Positions 30,549 to 40,135 of a DNA stretch of 64,000 bases are shown one piece after another. The stretch comes from Parvibaculaceae bacterium (GTDB lineage Bacteria; Pseudomonadota; Alphaproteobacteria; Parvibaculales; Parvibaculaceae): positions 1 to 64,000 of the forward strand of contig JARGNZ010000015.1 of assembly GCA_029209985.1 (NCBI GenBank). The letters are read 5' to 3'. The first letter of the stretch is position 1, and every line of letters begins with the position of its first letter. The notes beneath the pieces are model-generated. The model did not search any database. It had not been told where the DNA came from and worked only from the letters and a program-made list of their open reading frames with translations. Made by a program: the position numbers and the translations under genes.

Positions 30549-31534
30549 TCTTCACTCGCCTCGCCATTAGGGGTTTCAGGCGATTGGTTAGATTTTTGAG
30601 GCATTTTCGCATCGCGGCCTGCCCGACGCCGCACATAAACCGGCTCAAAGTGGTTCATTTGCTTAATCTCAAGATGCCCGTGCTTCACCAGTTCCAAGGT
30701 CGCACTAAACGTGCTTGCAATTGCGCTGCGTCGCTTTTCCGGTGAGGTGTAGCCCGGCGGCAAAAAGGACTCGATACGGCCCCAATCGATCACAATGCCG
30801 AGCATATTTTCAATACGGTTACGCGCCTCTTCAATAGAGAGAACGGGAAACTTTTTCGGCTCCCATTTCGGTTCATGCCCACGCAATCGCTGGTTTACGT
30901 ATGCCTTCAACAAGTCATACATTTTGCCTTGCCACTCAGGGGTTTTGATGACCCGCACACCCTCAGGCATGCCACGTCCAAACACGGAGACACCCATCCG
31001 ATGACGCGCCATAAGGTCTTGGCTTGCCTTACGCATGGCTTCAAGGCGGCGTAGTTGGAATGCCAAAATGGCCGCCATTTCTTCACCCGACGGGCCTTCT
31101 TCTTCATCAGGAGGTGGCAGCAGCAGTTTCGATTTCAAGAAGGCCAACCAAGAGGCCATCACAAGATAATCTGCTGCAAGGTCCAACTCTAACCTCTTAG
31201 CATTATTGATAAACTCAAGATACTGATTGGCCAGTGCCAAGATCGAAATCTTGGTGATGTCCACCTTCTGAGTGCGGGCCATAGCCAACAACACATCCAA
31301 CGGACCTTCATACCCATCAAGATCAACAATCAGCCCATCGTCTGGCATCGGTGCCTTAGGTGCACCCTCATCTTCTTGAAATCCATCAGCTTGCGGTCTG
31401 TCCGCCGCTTTGTCACTCTCAGCCTCTGTCACCACGCCTTCATCACTCGGCACAACATCAACCGCCCCCCCAGCGCTGTCATCAGCGTCAGATGGAGGTT
31501 GGTCATCAGGTGCGTCGGGCGGTGTTTCACTCAT
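30545..31534 (-). CDS. scpA: segregation and condensation protein ScpA
   Basis: ScpA is the kleisin that closes the SMC ring. The core starts near residue 68 with VDLDGYEGPLDVLLAMARTQ, then KVDITKISILALANQYLEFI and LVMASWLAFLKSKLLLP; the C-terminal winged helix includes SAIASTFSATLELVKHG. An acidic Asp/Pro-rich extension of about 65 residues precedes the core, like that of ScpB. Translationally coupled to scpB; nagZ lies 101 bases upstream. Confidence 0.94.
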   Translation of the reverse strand: MSETPPDAPDDQPPSDADDSAGGAVDVVPSDEGVVTEAESDKAADRPQADGFQEDEGAPKAPMPDDGLIVDLDGYEGPLDVLLAMARTQKVDITKISILALANQYLEFINNAKRLELDLAADYLVMASWLAFLKSKLLLPPPDEEEGPSGEEMAAILAFQLRRLEAMRKASQDLMARHRMGVSVFGRGMPEGVRVIKTPEWQGKMYDLLKAYVNQRLRGHEPKWEPKKFPVLSIEEARNRIENMLGIVIDWGRIESFLPPGYTSPEKRRSAIASTFSATLELVKHGHLEIKQMNHFEPVYVRRRAGRDAKMPQKSNQSPETPNGEASEE

Positions 31535-31635
31535 AGACTAAATCACGGAATCAAATTTATTAACGGGTAAGCAACCTTTATACCCCGGCGAGGGCACTGC
31601 GCCTATGACCATTCTATGTGAAGTTGGGGGTAACT

Positions 31636-32664
31636 TTAGGCCAGTTTTCCGCGAAGTTCTTCAAAACGCTCAAGAGAGGCAACTAAATCAATGCCTTCTG
31701 GCGTTCTCAGTGCCTTTTCAGCAGCAGTTGCCCGCTTCAACGACGCTCCAGAAAGGGACGAAAGCTCACCGGCAATCTCCGTCATTTGCGCCATATCACC
31801 GTTACAGTGCAAAATCACATCGCACCCGGCCACAAGAGACGCCTGCACCCGTGAGGCATAACTGCCCCCTAGCGCCTTCATGGACAAGTCATCCGTCATA
31901 ATCAAACCCTGATACCCAATCTCGCCCCGCAATACTTTTTTGATCACTTTTGCAGAGGTTGTTGCAGGGGCAGCGTCATCGATCGCTTCGTAAATAACAT
32001 GCGCCGTCATCGCCATCACAACGTCTTTAAGGGCGGCAAAAGGCTTGAAGTCCGTGGCAGACAGCTCATCATGCGGCGTGGCCACGCGCGGTAGTTCCAG
32101 ATGAGAATCCACACCAGCACGCCCATGTCCCGGAATATGTTTGATAATCGGCAGAACCCCGCCCGCCAAAAGGCCGTTCGCAATCGCGCGTCCAATCGGC
32201 ACCACAACATCCTCATCGCGCCCATATGCCCGGTTGCCGATAACGTCATGCGCTCCTTCAACCGGCAAATCCAAAATCGGCAAACAATTGACGTTCACAC
32301 CAACATCGATCAGCTCTTGCGCGATCAGCCGTGCTCCAAGCCACGCAAATTCCAATCCCGTGTCATTGTCTGCTTCAAACACCTTCCCATAAGCACGGCC
32401 TTCAGGGTAAGCGCGCCAATGGGGTGGCTTGAGCCGTGCAACACGACCGCCTTCTTGATCGATCAAGATCGGCGTGTTCTCCCGGCCCGTAATTTCACGC
32501 ATACTAGCAGTCAGCGCCCGCACTTGCTCCGGCGTCTCAACATTACGTGCAAAAAGAATAAATCCCCATGGCTGCACCTCACGAAAAAACGCTATTTCTT
32601 GCGCCGTTAAGACAAGGCCCTCACAGCCAAAAATTGCATTATTTATAGATGATGACGGCATCAA
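31636..32664 (-). CDS. nagZ: beta-N-acetylhexosaminidase NagZ
   Basis: NagZ (glycoside hydrolase family 3) removes N-acetylglucosamine from anhydromuropeptides in cell-wall recycling. The 342 residues contain the signature KHIPGHGRAGVDSHLELP at about 176-193, with the general-acid His loop, DQEGGRVARL near 69-78, and the nucleophile region LIMTDDLSMKAL at about 248-259. No signal peptide, so it acts in the cytoplasm. It lies 6 bases after the SPOR-domain gene. AmpG/AmpD genes are not in the window. Confidence 0.95.
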   Translation of the reverse strand: MMPSSSINNAIFGCEGLVLTAQEIAFFREVQPWGFILFARNVETPEQVRALTASMREITGRENTPILIDQEGGRVARLKPPHWRAYPEGRAYGKVFEADNDTGLEFAWLGARLIAQELIDVGVNVNCLPILDLPVEGAHDVIGNRAYGRDEDVVVPIGRAIANGLLAGGVLPIIKHIPGHGRAGVDSHLELPRVATPHDELSATDFKPFAALKDVVMAMTAHVIYEAIDDAAPATTSAKVIKKVLRGEIGYQGLIMTDDLSMKALGGSYASRVQASLVAGCDVILHCNGDMAQMTEIAGELSSLSGASLKRATAAEKALRTPEGIDLVASLERFEELRGKLA

Positions 32665-32670
32665 ATACCC

Positions 32671-33603
32671 CTATCGCTTACGAACCAAACAGCCTTGACC
32701 GCGCGTTTTCAACTGCGCACAAACCTGAGTAGCTTTTTCTTTAGAGGCGAAAAATCCCATTCGCAAACGGTAATAAATCCCCTTATCTCCAAGGTCTGCC
32801 CGTTGCAAATCAGGCTGCATCCCGTCTAACAAATCAGAATGTTTGGAACGTAACGCGGCAAACTCCGCATTAGCCGTCGCCACATCTCTAAAGGCAGCAA
32901 TTTGGATAACATACTCCCCGCTCGCAGCAACCGTTGGCACAGGAGCTGGCCGCGTCACAACACGAGCCGGAACAGTGCTGGCCGTAACCGTTTTGCTTTT
33001 GCTCACATCTCCTGCCGCCGCATTAGCATCCGAACGAGGCGGCACCAACCGGCGTGGCTTTGCGGCAGGCATTGGCACCTGCTTTTCAGGCTGGCCCGCA
33101 CGGGCCGTTTGCTGTTGGCCGCCGATAACAAGTGACCCCGCAGAAGACGGAATTTCCAACGCAGGAGGCAAGGTCTCTAAATTGTTTTTAGATGTTTCAG
33201 GCACATGGTTGGGAACCCGGGCAATATCGATGGGTTCCTCAGAGCGCGGCAACAATCGCTCAATGCCATTATCCAATGCTTCTGCACCAGAAATCTTGTC
33301 ATAGATACGCTTGTCGCGGTGGGGGAACTGTTGGCCGCCCGGATCTTCTGGGGCCATTTTTACAGGGGTTCTATCTGCTTGAATAAGCGGCGGGCCAGAT
33401 TGCGCCCCCTGCTTCATGCCCTGTTGATAGGCAAGAAATACAACGCCTGCAAAGGCCGCAATAACAACAATCGCTCCCAGAAAAAGCAACGGTCCGCGCC
33501 GACGAGGCCCCTCATCGGTCGCATCATAGGTGTGGTACTCATCCGCCGGTGACGCAGCAAACTGGCCACCGCGGTCTTCGTCATCATAATCATAACCGGG
33601 CAT
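32671..33603 (-). CDS. SPOR-domain membrane protein
   Basis: A 310-residue bitopic protein with a hydrophilic Asp-rich N-terminus, one membrane helix at about 38-58, a Pro/Ala-rich periplasmic linker and a C-terminal SPOR domain (about 227-308, GEYVIQIAAFRDVATANAEF). SPOR domains bind glycan strands stripped of stem peptides, found at division sites, so a septal role is likely. The position between argS and nagZ is typical of alphaproteobacteria. The start touches the argS stop (TAAATG). Confidence 0.9.
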   Translation of the reverse strand: MPGYDYDDEDRGGQFAASPADEYHTYDATDEGPRRRGPLLFLGAIVVIAAFAGVVFLAYQQGMKQGAQSGPPLIQADRTPVKMAPEDPGGQQFPHRDKRIYDKISGAEALDNGIERLLPRSEEPIDIARVPNHVPETSKNNLETLPPALEIPSSAGSLVIGGQQQTARAGQPEKQVPMPAAKPRRLVPPRSDANAAAGDVSKSKTVTASTVPARVVTRPAPVPTVAASGEYVIQIAAFRDVATANAEFAALRSKHSDLLDGMQPDLQRADLGDKGIYYRLRMGFFASKEKATQVCAQLKTRGQGCLVRKR

Positions 33604-35370
33604 TTAGCGCATCTCCTCAATCGGTTCTACCCCCAGAACCCCCAGTCCTGCTGCCAATACGCATGCAGCGGCCCGAATCAATGCCAACCGCGCCAGCGTA
33701 GCACCCTTGTCCTCTTTCACAATAAACCTGAGGTCCGGGTGGTCTTTCCCCTTATTCCACAAAGAGTGAAACGCACCAGCCAAGTCATACAGATAAAAGG
33801 CAATCCGGTGCGGCTCGTGGGCGTCGGCCGCAGATTCCATAACTCTTGGGAAAGCCGCCATTTGTTTAATCAACGCCAACTCAGCATCATCAGAGAGTTT
33901 TGACATATCCGCACCAGACAAAGCGGCGTCAGACAAGTCCTCGCCCGCAAAGCCTTTCTCTTCATCCGTGCCATTGCGCAGCACCGAACAAATACGTGCA
34001 TGTGCATATTGCACATAAAATACCGGATTATCCCGAGACTGCTCCGTGACCTTTGCGAAATCAAAATCCAATGTTGCGTCGTTCTTCCGATACAGCATCA
34101 TAAACCGCACAACATCCCGGCCCACTTCTTCCACCACTTCCCGCAAGGTGACGAAGTTCCCGGACCGCTTAGACATTTTGACTGGCTCCCCATTGCGCAA
34201 CAGGCGCACGAGTTGGCAAATCTTCACGTCCAACACATCGTTGTTAGATCCAGTGACAGCCCGCACCGCTGCACTCATCCGCTTAATATAGCCCGCATGG
34301 TCAGCGCCCCACACATCAACTTGGTTGGTGTAGCCGCGATTGTATTTATCAAAGTGATAGGCAATGTCCGGCGCAAAATACGTCCAGCTGCCATCAGATT
34401 TCTTCAAAGCCCGGTCAACATCATCGCCAAACTCAGTCGATTTGAAAAGCGTTTGGGGCCGCGCTTCGTAATCTTCAACAGTTTTGCCTTTGGGTGGTTC
34501 CAAGACACCCTGATAGATCAGCCCTTTTTCATCGAGCAGCTTCAATGTCTCTTCAACAGCGCCGGATTCATGCAAAGAGGTTTCTGAGAAAAACACATCG
34601 TGTGTAATACCCAAAGCAGCCAAATCATCGCGGATCATGTCCATCATCATCGATGTGGAGAGCGCCCGCACCTCAGGCAGCCAATCCGCCTCTGACTTTT
34701 CCAACAAAGCCTCACCATGGTCAGCCGCAAGCTTCTGGCCAACCGGAACCAAATAATCCCCTGGGTACAATCCTTCAGGTATAGCCCCAATGTCTTGCCC
34801 TAAGGCTTCGCGATAGCGCAAAAAGGCACTCCGCGCGAGCACGTCCACTTGGGCACCGGCATCATTGATATAATATTCCCGGCACACCTCGTGGCCCGTT
34901 TTCTCCAACAAATTAGCAAGCGCATCCCCAAACACAGCGCCCCGCGTGTGCCCAACATGCATAGGACCGGTCGGATTAGCCGATACATATTCCACGTTGA
35001 CTTTAGCCCCTTGGCCTAAGTTGGATGATCCATAGCCTGCCCCTGCTTTTAGGACATCACTCACCTGCCCCTGCCAAAAAGCATCGCTCAGCGACATATT
35101 GATGAAGCCCGGCCCTGCAATATCAACAGATGAGAATTGCCCCGTTGCAGTCAGTTTCTCAGAAATCTTACCCGCAAGATCACGCGGTTTCATGCCCGCC
35201 GCTTTGCTCAAGACCATAGCCGCATTGGTTGCCAAGTCCCCGTGGGAGGCATCGCGCGGGGGTTCAACCGCCACTTTATCGAGCACAATATCGCTCCCCA
35301 ACACCCCCTCAGCCTGTAAGGCGTGGAGTTGGTCCAGAAGAACAGAGAGAAAGTGTTGAAAGATATTCAT
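33604..35370 (-). CDS. argS: arginyl-tRNA synthetase
   Basis: A class I synthetase that charges tRNA-Arg. I use the ATG at 35370 (588 residues, [14 protein letters not shown]); a GTG 12 bases upstream is possible but not better supported. The HIGH-type motif is [15 protein letters not shown] at about residues 118-132, and the KMSK-type motif [13 protein letters not shown] lies at about 369-381. The C-terminal DALR anticodon-binding domain closes the protein. It is followed directly by the SPOR gene. Confidence 0.96.
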   Translation of the reverse strand: MNIFQHFLSVLLDQLHALQAEGVLGSDIVLDKVAVEPPRDASHGDLATNAAMVLSKAAGMKPRDLAGKISEKLTATGQFSSVDIAGPGFINMSLSDAFWQGQVSDVLKAGAGYGSSNLGQGAKVNVEYVSANPTGPMHVGHTRGAVFGDALANLLEKTGHEVCREYYINDAGAQVDVLARSAFLRYREALGQDIGAIPEGLYPGDYLVPVGQKLAADHGEALLEKSEADWLPEVRALSTSMMMDMIRDDLAALGITHDVFFSETSLHESGAVEETLKLLDEKGLIYQGVLEPPKGKTVEDYEARPQTLFKSTEFGDDVDRALKKSDGSWTYFAPDIAYHFDKYNRGYTNQVDVWGADHAGYIKRMSAAVRAVTGSNNDVLDVKICQLVRLLRNGEPVKMSKRSGNFVTLREVVEEVGRDVVRFMMLYRKNDATLDFDFAKVTEQSRDNPVFYVQYAHARICSVLRNGTDEEKGFAGEDLSDAALSGADMSKLSDDAELALIKQMAAFPRVMESAADAHEPHRIAFYLYDLAGAFHSLWNKGKDHPDLRFIVKEDKGATLARLALIRAAACVLAAGLGVLGVEPIEEMR

Positions 35371-35486
35371 GCGGAAAGTCACTTGTGTCTGAAGTTACCA
35401 AATCGAAGGACATACATACCGCCCCAGCCAAAAAGAAACCAGTCTTTTCAAGCTCTTAAAAGCAAGCACCCGACGAAGGCACCGCT

Positions 35487-36722
35487 TTAGGATCGCTCAC
35501 CGTGCAAATCAAACAAACGCTCATGTTCTTCAATCGCAAACCGATCCGTCATCCCCGCGATAAAGTCGCACACACGCCGGGCAGACTTCATGCCGCCCGC
35601 CCCATCACACCCAAGCTGCCATTCCGGTGGCAACAGGTCAGGCTCGCTATGGAATAAGGCAAAAAGATCCCGCACCACCCGCTTTGCTTTGCTCATAGAG
35701 CGGTTGACCTTGTAATGGCGATACATCCGCGCAAACAAAAACTCCTTGAGAGCTGCATCATTGGCCGCCATTTCCTCAGAAAACGTCACCAATTGCCGAT
35801 CCATGTGGCGTACATCGTGCGCGCTTTGCGGCTTATATATAGCCACTCGGTCCCGTGTGGTCGCAATCATATCCCCAACCATGGTCCCAATCATTTCTCG
35901 AATGGATTCATGGATGATCCGGCTACGTTCCACCGTGGGATAGCGATCTTGCGTGCGCCCAAAGATTTCCCCAACCATCGGAACAGCGAGCAAATCCTCA
36001 AGGGAGAACAAGCCTGCCCGCAAACCATCATCAATGTCGTGGTTATTATAGGCAATATCATCGGCAAGGGCGGCAACCTGCGCCTCCGCAGACGCAAAAC
36101 TTTCCAGCTCCAAATCCTGTTGTTCGGCATATTCCACAATCGCACGGGGTAAATCATCCACGCCACGCCCGGGAAAAACCATCGGCCCATTATGTTTCAC
36201 AATGCCTTCAAGCGCTTCCCACGACAGGTTCAACCCATCAAATTCGGCGTAGCGATGCTCAAGCTTCGTCAAAATCCGCAGGGTTTGAGCATTGTGGTCA
36301 AAGCCCCCAAAGCCGCTCATGCAATCATCTAATGCTTCCTCGCCCGCATGCCCGAAGGGCGTATGCCCCAAATCATGCGCAAGCGCCAAAGCTTCAGCCA
36401 AATCTTCATCCAAGCCCAATACCCGCGCAACAGAACGGGCAATTTGAGCAACTTCAAGCGAATGAGTTAAACGCGTGCGGTAATAATCACCCTCGTGATA
36501 GACAAAAACCTGCGTTTTATATTTCAAACGGCGAAACGCAGCACAATGGATGACCCGGTCCCGGTCCCGTTGATAGGGGGTCCGCGTCAAGCTTTCAGGC
36601 TCAGAAAACAGCCGGCCACGGGTTTCCGTCGCATTTACGGCAAAAACCGCAGTAGCAGCAGGGTTTTTAACAGATGTAATAACCCGATTATGTGAACGAT
36701 TGACCATTGGAAAAGAAACCAT
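35487..36722 (-). CDS. dgt: dGTP triphosphohydrolase-like HD-domain protein
   Basis: A 411-residue HD-superfamily protein of the Dgt type, which cleaves dNTPs to deoxynucleoside and triphosphate. The metal residues are visible: TRLTHSLEVAQIARSVAR (His), ALAHDLGHTPFGHAGEEAL (HD) at about 112-130, and ADDIAYNNHDIDDGLRAG near 217-234. It belongs to the shorter, E. coli-unlike subgroup common in alphaproteobacteria. It is the first gene of the long minus-strand block and is divergent from erpA. Confidence 0.93.
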   Translation of the reverse strand: MVSFPMVNRSHNRVITSVKNPAATAVFAVNATETRGRLFSEPESLTRTPYQRDRDRVIHCAAFRRLKYKTQVFVYHEGDYYRTRLTHSLEVAQIARSVARVLGLDEDLAEALALAHDLGHTPFGHAGEEALDDCMSGFGGFDHNAQTLRILTKLEHRYAEFDGLNLSWEALEGIVKHNGPMVFPGRGVDDLPRAIVEYAEQQDLELESFASAEAQVAALADDIAYNNHDIDDGLRAGLFSLEDLLAVPMVGEIFGRTQDRYPTVERSRIIHESIREMIGTMVGDMIATTRDRVAIYKPQSAHDVRHMDRQLVTFSEEMAANDAALKEFLFARMYRHYKVNRSMSKAKRVVRDLFALFHSEPDLLPPEWQLGCDGAGGMKSARRVCDFIAGMTDRFAIEEHERLFDLHGERS

Positions 36723-36797
36723 CTCACCTATATAAAAGATGTTCTATACTGCCAGAACGACCTTACGCATTCCTAACAGTGATATGTAGAAAATACC

Positions 36798-37160
36798 ATG
36801 AGCGAAAGCATTACCATCGAACTGCCCGGCCAAGGTGAACCTATTTCCCTTTCCGAAAATGCCGCGAAGCAGATCAACACGCTTCTCACCAAAGAAGAAG
36901 AAGGCACGATGCTGCGCATCTCCGTCTTGGGTGGTGGGTGCTCAGGCTTTTCCTACAATTTCTCCTTTGATGGGAATAAGCAGGATCATGACCTTGTCTT
37001 GGAACGCTCAGGCGCAACGGTACTCATTGACGAAGTCTCCCAATCGTATCTCGGCGGCTCTGAAATTGACTATGTAGATGATTTGATCGGCTCAGCCTTC
37101 AAAATCAACAACCCAAACGCAACGGCCAATTGCGGGTGCGGTACATCTTTCTCGGTCTAA
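36798..37160 (+). CDS. erpA: iron-sulfur cluster insertion protein ErpA
   Basis: An A-type iron-sulfur carrier that hands clusters to target proteins. The 120 residues have all three ligand cysteines: GGGCSGFSY at about 48-56 and NCGCGTSFSV at the end. A-type carriers in the erpA-dgt arrangement are usually called ErpA; IscA is the alternative. It is divergent from dgt with 75 bases between. Confidence 0.92.
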   Translation: MSESITIELPGQGEPISLSENAAKQINTLLTKEEEGTMLRISVLGGGCSGFSYNFSFDGNKQDHDLVLERSGATVLIDEVSQSYLGGSEIDYVDDLIGSAFKINNPNATANCGCGTSFSV

Positions 37161-37272
37161 GCCCCCATTTCTCAGTCTAAACCCAGACGCCCCATTCTAC
37201 TGTCCCTCCGCTTATGGTATCAAAGCGGAGCGCTGTGACTCGGCACGCGCGCTCTTCAGACACGGACAGAAT

Positions 37273-38079
37273 ATGAAAATCGCAAGCTTCAACGTCAACT
37301 CAGTCAAAGCCCGCCTCAACAACCTGACCCAATGGTTGAGCGAAACAAATCCAGATGTTGTTTGCCTGCAAGAATTAAAATGTGTTGATGAAGCCTTCCC
37401 GCGCGAAGCCATTGAAGACCTTGGATACAACGTCGCAGTGCATGGCCAAAAAACCTATAACGGCGTTGCTATCCTTTCCAAATTCCCAATGGAAGATGTC
37501 ACCCCCCGCCTCCCCGGTGACGACAGCGACGAGCAAGCCCGCTACATCGAAGCCCTCATCTCCACCGGCACCACACCCATCCGCGTTGGTGGACTGTACC
37601 TGCCCAATGGCAACCCAGTTCACACAGAAGATGGCGCGTTGCACGAAAAATACACCTACAAATTGGCGTGGATGGACCGCTTAATTAAACACGCAGAAAT
37701 CTTGCTCACCTTAGAAGAACCATTTGTACTGGCGGGCGATTACAACATCATCCCTCAAGCTGAAGACTGCCATAAACCATCCGCATGGAAAGACGATGCC
37801 CTGTTCCGCCAAGAAAGCCGGGACAAGTTCCGCAAGCTTATAAACCTTGGCCTCACAGATTCATTTCGTGCCTGCCACACAGAGCCCAACCGCTATACAT
37901 TCTGGGATTATCAAGCCGGCGCATGGCAAAAAGACAACGGCATTCGCATTGACCATTTGCTTCTTTCCCCGCAAGCAGCCGACATGTTGAGCGCCTGCGA
38001 TGTAGACAAAGAAATACGTGGCCGGGAAAAACCTTCCGACCACGTACCAATCTGGATTGAACTAGATATCCCTGAGTAA
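37273..38079 (+). CDS. xth: exodeoxyribonuclease III
   Basis: An AP endonuclease/3'-exonuclease of the EEP fold used in base excision repair. The 268 residues start MKIASFNVNSVKARLNNL and carry CLQELKC (metal Glu, about 35-41), YNGVAILSKFP, LAGDYNIIPQAEDC (catalytic Asp and Asn, about 153-166) and the end SDHVPIWIELD with the catalytic Asp-His. A short hairpin (CTCCGCTT/AAGCGGAG, 37206-37230) lies in the gap after erpA. Confidence 0.95.
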   Translation: MKIASFNVNSVKARLNNLTQWLSETNPDVVCLQELKCVDEAFPREAIEDLGYNVAVHGQKTYNGVAILSKFPMEDVTPRLPGDDSDEQARYIEALISTGTTPIRVGGLYLPNGNPVHTEDGALHEKYTYKLAWMDRLIKHAEILLTLEEPFVLAGDYNIIPQAEDCHKPSAWKDDALFRQESRDKFRKLINLGLTDSFRACHTEPNRYTFWDYQAGAWQKDNGIRIDHLLLSPQAADMLSACDVDKEIRGREKPSDHVPIWIELDIPE

Positions 38080-38096
38080 CATCCTCTAGGCGTGGG

Positions 38097-38786
38097 TTAA
38101 GCCACGTCGCCTCGCACGGTACGCACGCCCGCAAAGATAAGCTGTACGAGCCAAGGGATACCAGCACCCAGCGGAATAAGGACGCCATATTGCGCAGGCA
38201 AAGCCAGCGATAAAACTGTTGTTGCCGCCAAAACGATAACAACGGCACCCACCGTTTTCCAAACAACGCTCCCCTGACCAAGCAGGTAAAGTCCAACGCC
38301 CATACTGCCAATCATGATGGAAAGGAACTTTGCCCAAACCGGATAGATCAGTAGATCCAAATTTTTGGCAGCCTCAAGGTCCAACGTCAGCCCCAACAAA
38401 ATGCTATTTTCGTAGGCATCCGATAGCGCGGCCAGCACTCCAAAAAACGCAAAGCCAAGCCAAAGCTTGCGTCCACTCACCCGGTGCGCAGCAAGAAAAA
38501 ATGTGCTGATAAAAAGCCCATACACGGCCATAAACAAGAAGTCCCAACGGTTTCCCAAATCCATACCGCTGATACGCGCAGCCCGCGCTTCATCATCGAC
38601 TTGGCCAAAAATGGCCTGCAAGTCTGCAACCGAGCGAGCCATTTCAAAAGCGATAACGGGCGCGCCATACCCTGCAGCATAGCCTGCTCCGTCTTGCGGA
38701 AACATCCCGCCCATCAAAACAGAAAGCCCAATTACCCCAAGTCCCAAAACCAGGCAAACAGCCCACCAATTAGTTTGTTTTTGCAT
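38097..38786 (-). CDS. membrane protein of unknown function
   Basis: I do not recognise this 229-residue protein. It has about five or six hydrophobic segments: about 8-28, 83-104, 110-128, 145-170, 178-196 and 200-220. A soluble Ala-rich loop with FEMARSVADLQAIFGQVDDE lies between the first and second, and a polar DAYEN motif lies within the membrane part. Its end faces xth and its start faces the EthD gene 120 bases away. The composition and good start (AGGGGAGAG upstream) make it a likely real gene. Confidence 0.7.
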   Translation of the reverse strand: MQKQTNWWAVCLVLGLGVIGLSVLMGGMFPQDGAGYAAGYGAPVIAFEMARSVADLQAIFGQVDDEARAARISGMDLGNRWDFLFMAVYGLFISTFFLAAHRVSGRKLWLGFAFFGVLAALSDAYENSILLGLTLDLEAAKNLDLLIYPVWAKFLSIMIGSMGVGLYLLGQGSVVWKTVGAVVIVLAATTVLSLALPAQYGVLIPLGAGIPWLVQLIFAGVRTVRGDVA

Positions 38787-38906
38787 TTGCTCTCCCCTTT
38801 TAATTTTATGAGCGGATCAGCTCGTTGGGTGAAGTCTTACTCGACAACAAACCTCTATCTGCCTACCCTAACGCAACTCAAAAATAAAACACAGGATCAG
38901 CCAAAC

Positions 38907-39287
38907 ATGATCAAACTCACTTTCTGCCTACACAGAAAACCCGGCCTAACAATTGAAGAATTTCAAGATTACTGGCTGAACAATCACGCGACCCTAGTGA
39001 AGAGCCACGCAAAAGCTTTGCGCATTCAGCGCTATGTTCAAGCCCATTCAAGCGACCCAGCTTTCAGCGATGCCTTGCGGAAACCACGCGCAGGCGACTT
39101 AAATAAAGCACCTGAAATTTTTGATGGGGTGGCTCAACTATGGTTCAACTCATTTGAAGACATGGCCGCTTCCTCAAATGATCCCGCCGCCATTCAAGCA
39201 GGCAAAGCATTGTTAGAGGACGAGGCAAAGTTCATCGACCTCCCCCGCTCGCCCTTATGGTTCAGCCAAGAACATGAAATTTTCTAG
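38907..39287 (+). CDS. EthD-domain protein
   Basis: A 126-residue small alpha/beta-barrel protein. MIKLTFCLHRKPGLTIEEFQ followed by DYWLNNHATLVKSHA is the EthD pattern (F-x-x-Y-W-x-x-x-H). I take the ATG at 38907; an open upstream frame has no family similarity. EthD proteins often act beside ether or ring-cleaving oxidases, but no such gene is next to it, so its role is unknown. Confidence 0.8.
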   Translation: MIKLTFCLHRKPGLTIEEFQDYWLNNHATLVKSHAKALRIQRYVQAHSSDPAFSDALRKPRAGDLNKAPEIFDGVAQLWFNSFEDMAASSNDPAAIQAGKALLEDEAKFIDLPRSPLWFSQEHEIF

Positions 39288-39296
39288 AAACTGAAC

Positions 39297-40022
39297 TTAC
39301 CGAGCCGGGTTTGATTTCTTCCACGCTTGCGCCCGCACTTTGCCTTCCGCCACGTGCTCAGCTGTCACCTTAAACTTGAGGTCACTCTCAGCTTTACGGA
39401 TCATATCTTGCGGACCATCGGCTCCAAATTCTCGGGCAAGTTCCAAATACATTGCGCCCTTATAAGGATCCTCAATCACGCGGTCGCCGTTGGCATAAAT
39501 ATACCCAAGCTCAATCAAGGCAGGCACATAGTGTTTTTTCGCTGAAAGAAGGAGCCACCTATTTCCTTCCGCGCCCGATTTCATCAAACCGCCATAGCCT
39601 GCACGGTGCATAAGCCCCAGATGATACTGAGCGACTGGATGGAAATGCTCAACAGCCGCCTTATCCAACCACTGCAATCCAAGCTCTGCATTCGGTTCTA
39701 TCTCGGCCTCTTCGCTTCCCTCCAAATAAATAAAGGCAAGCGCAATTTGCGCATCGGCAATGCCGTCTTCACTGGCTTGAGAAAGGTACTGGATCGCCTT
39801 CACGTCAGAAGCTTCAACACCGTTTCCCGTCTGGTAAAGCGTCCCCAATAAATAGGCAGCCAGTCCGTTGCCATTTTCCGCATCTTGTGCCCACTCAGCC
39901 GCCGCTAAATCCACCTTACCTTCGCTAAACAAGCTCATGCCTACATTAACGTCCGCATAAGCAGAGGAGGCAACAAACCCAAACAAACCGGCTAAAACAG
40001 CACTACGAAACAAACGAACCAC
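39297..40022 (-). CDS. exported Sel1-repeat (TPR-like) protein
   Basis: A 241-residue secreted protein. I use the GTG at 40022 because GGAGG lies seven bases upstream and the protein then starts with a compact signal peptide (VVRLFRSAVLAGLFGFVASSAYA) instead of 25 unrelated residues. Sel1-like repeats follow, for example NGNGLAAYLLGTLYQTGNGV, DAQIALAFIYLEGSEEAEI and HPVAQYHLGLMHRAGYGGL. Such repeats bind partner proteins; the partner is unknown. It lies after valS on the same strand. Confidence 0.85.
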   Translation of the reverse strand: MVRLFRSAVLAGLFGFVASSAYADVNVGMSLFSEGKVDLAAAEWAQDAENGNGLAAYLLGTLYQTGNGVEASDVKAIQYLSQASEDGIADAQIALAFIYLEGSEEAEIEPNAELGLQWLDKAAVEHFHPVAQYHLGLMHRAGYGGLMKSGAEGNRWLLLSAKKHYVPALIELGYIYANGDRVIEDPYKGAMYLELAREFGADGPQDMIRKAESDLKFKVTAEHVAEGKVRAQAWKKSNPAR

Positions 40023-40135
40023 AGTATTTCCTCCAGGGAATATCAGAACACCCCACCCTAACGAAAAAACGGCGCCTCTACCACATTCCTGTGACAAAGC
40101 ACCGTTTTAACAATCAAGACGGAGGTCGTTCACAT

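Noticed and set aside
37140-37200. Imperfect direct repeat around the erpA stop (TCTCGGTCTAAGCCCC and TCTCAGTCTAAACCCA)
   Set aside because: Probably a small local duplication; it is too short and diverged to name as an element.
37206-37230. Hairpin CTCCGCTT/AAGCGGAG between erpA and xth
   Set aside because: No T-run follows on the plus strand, so I did not call it a terminator; it may be a weak mRNA structure only.
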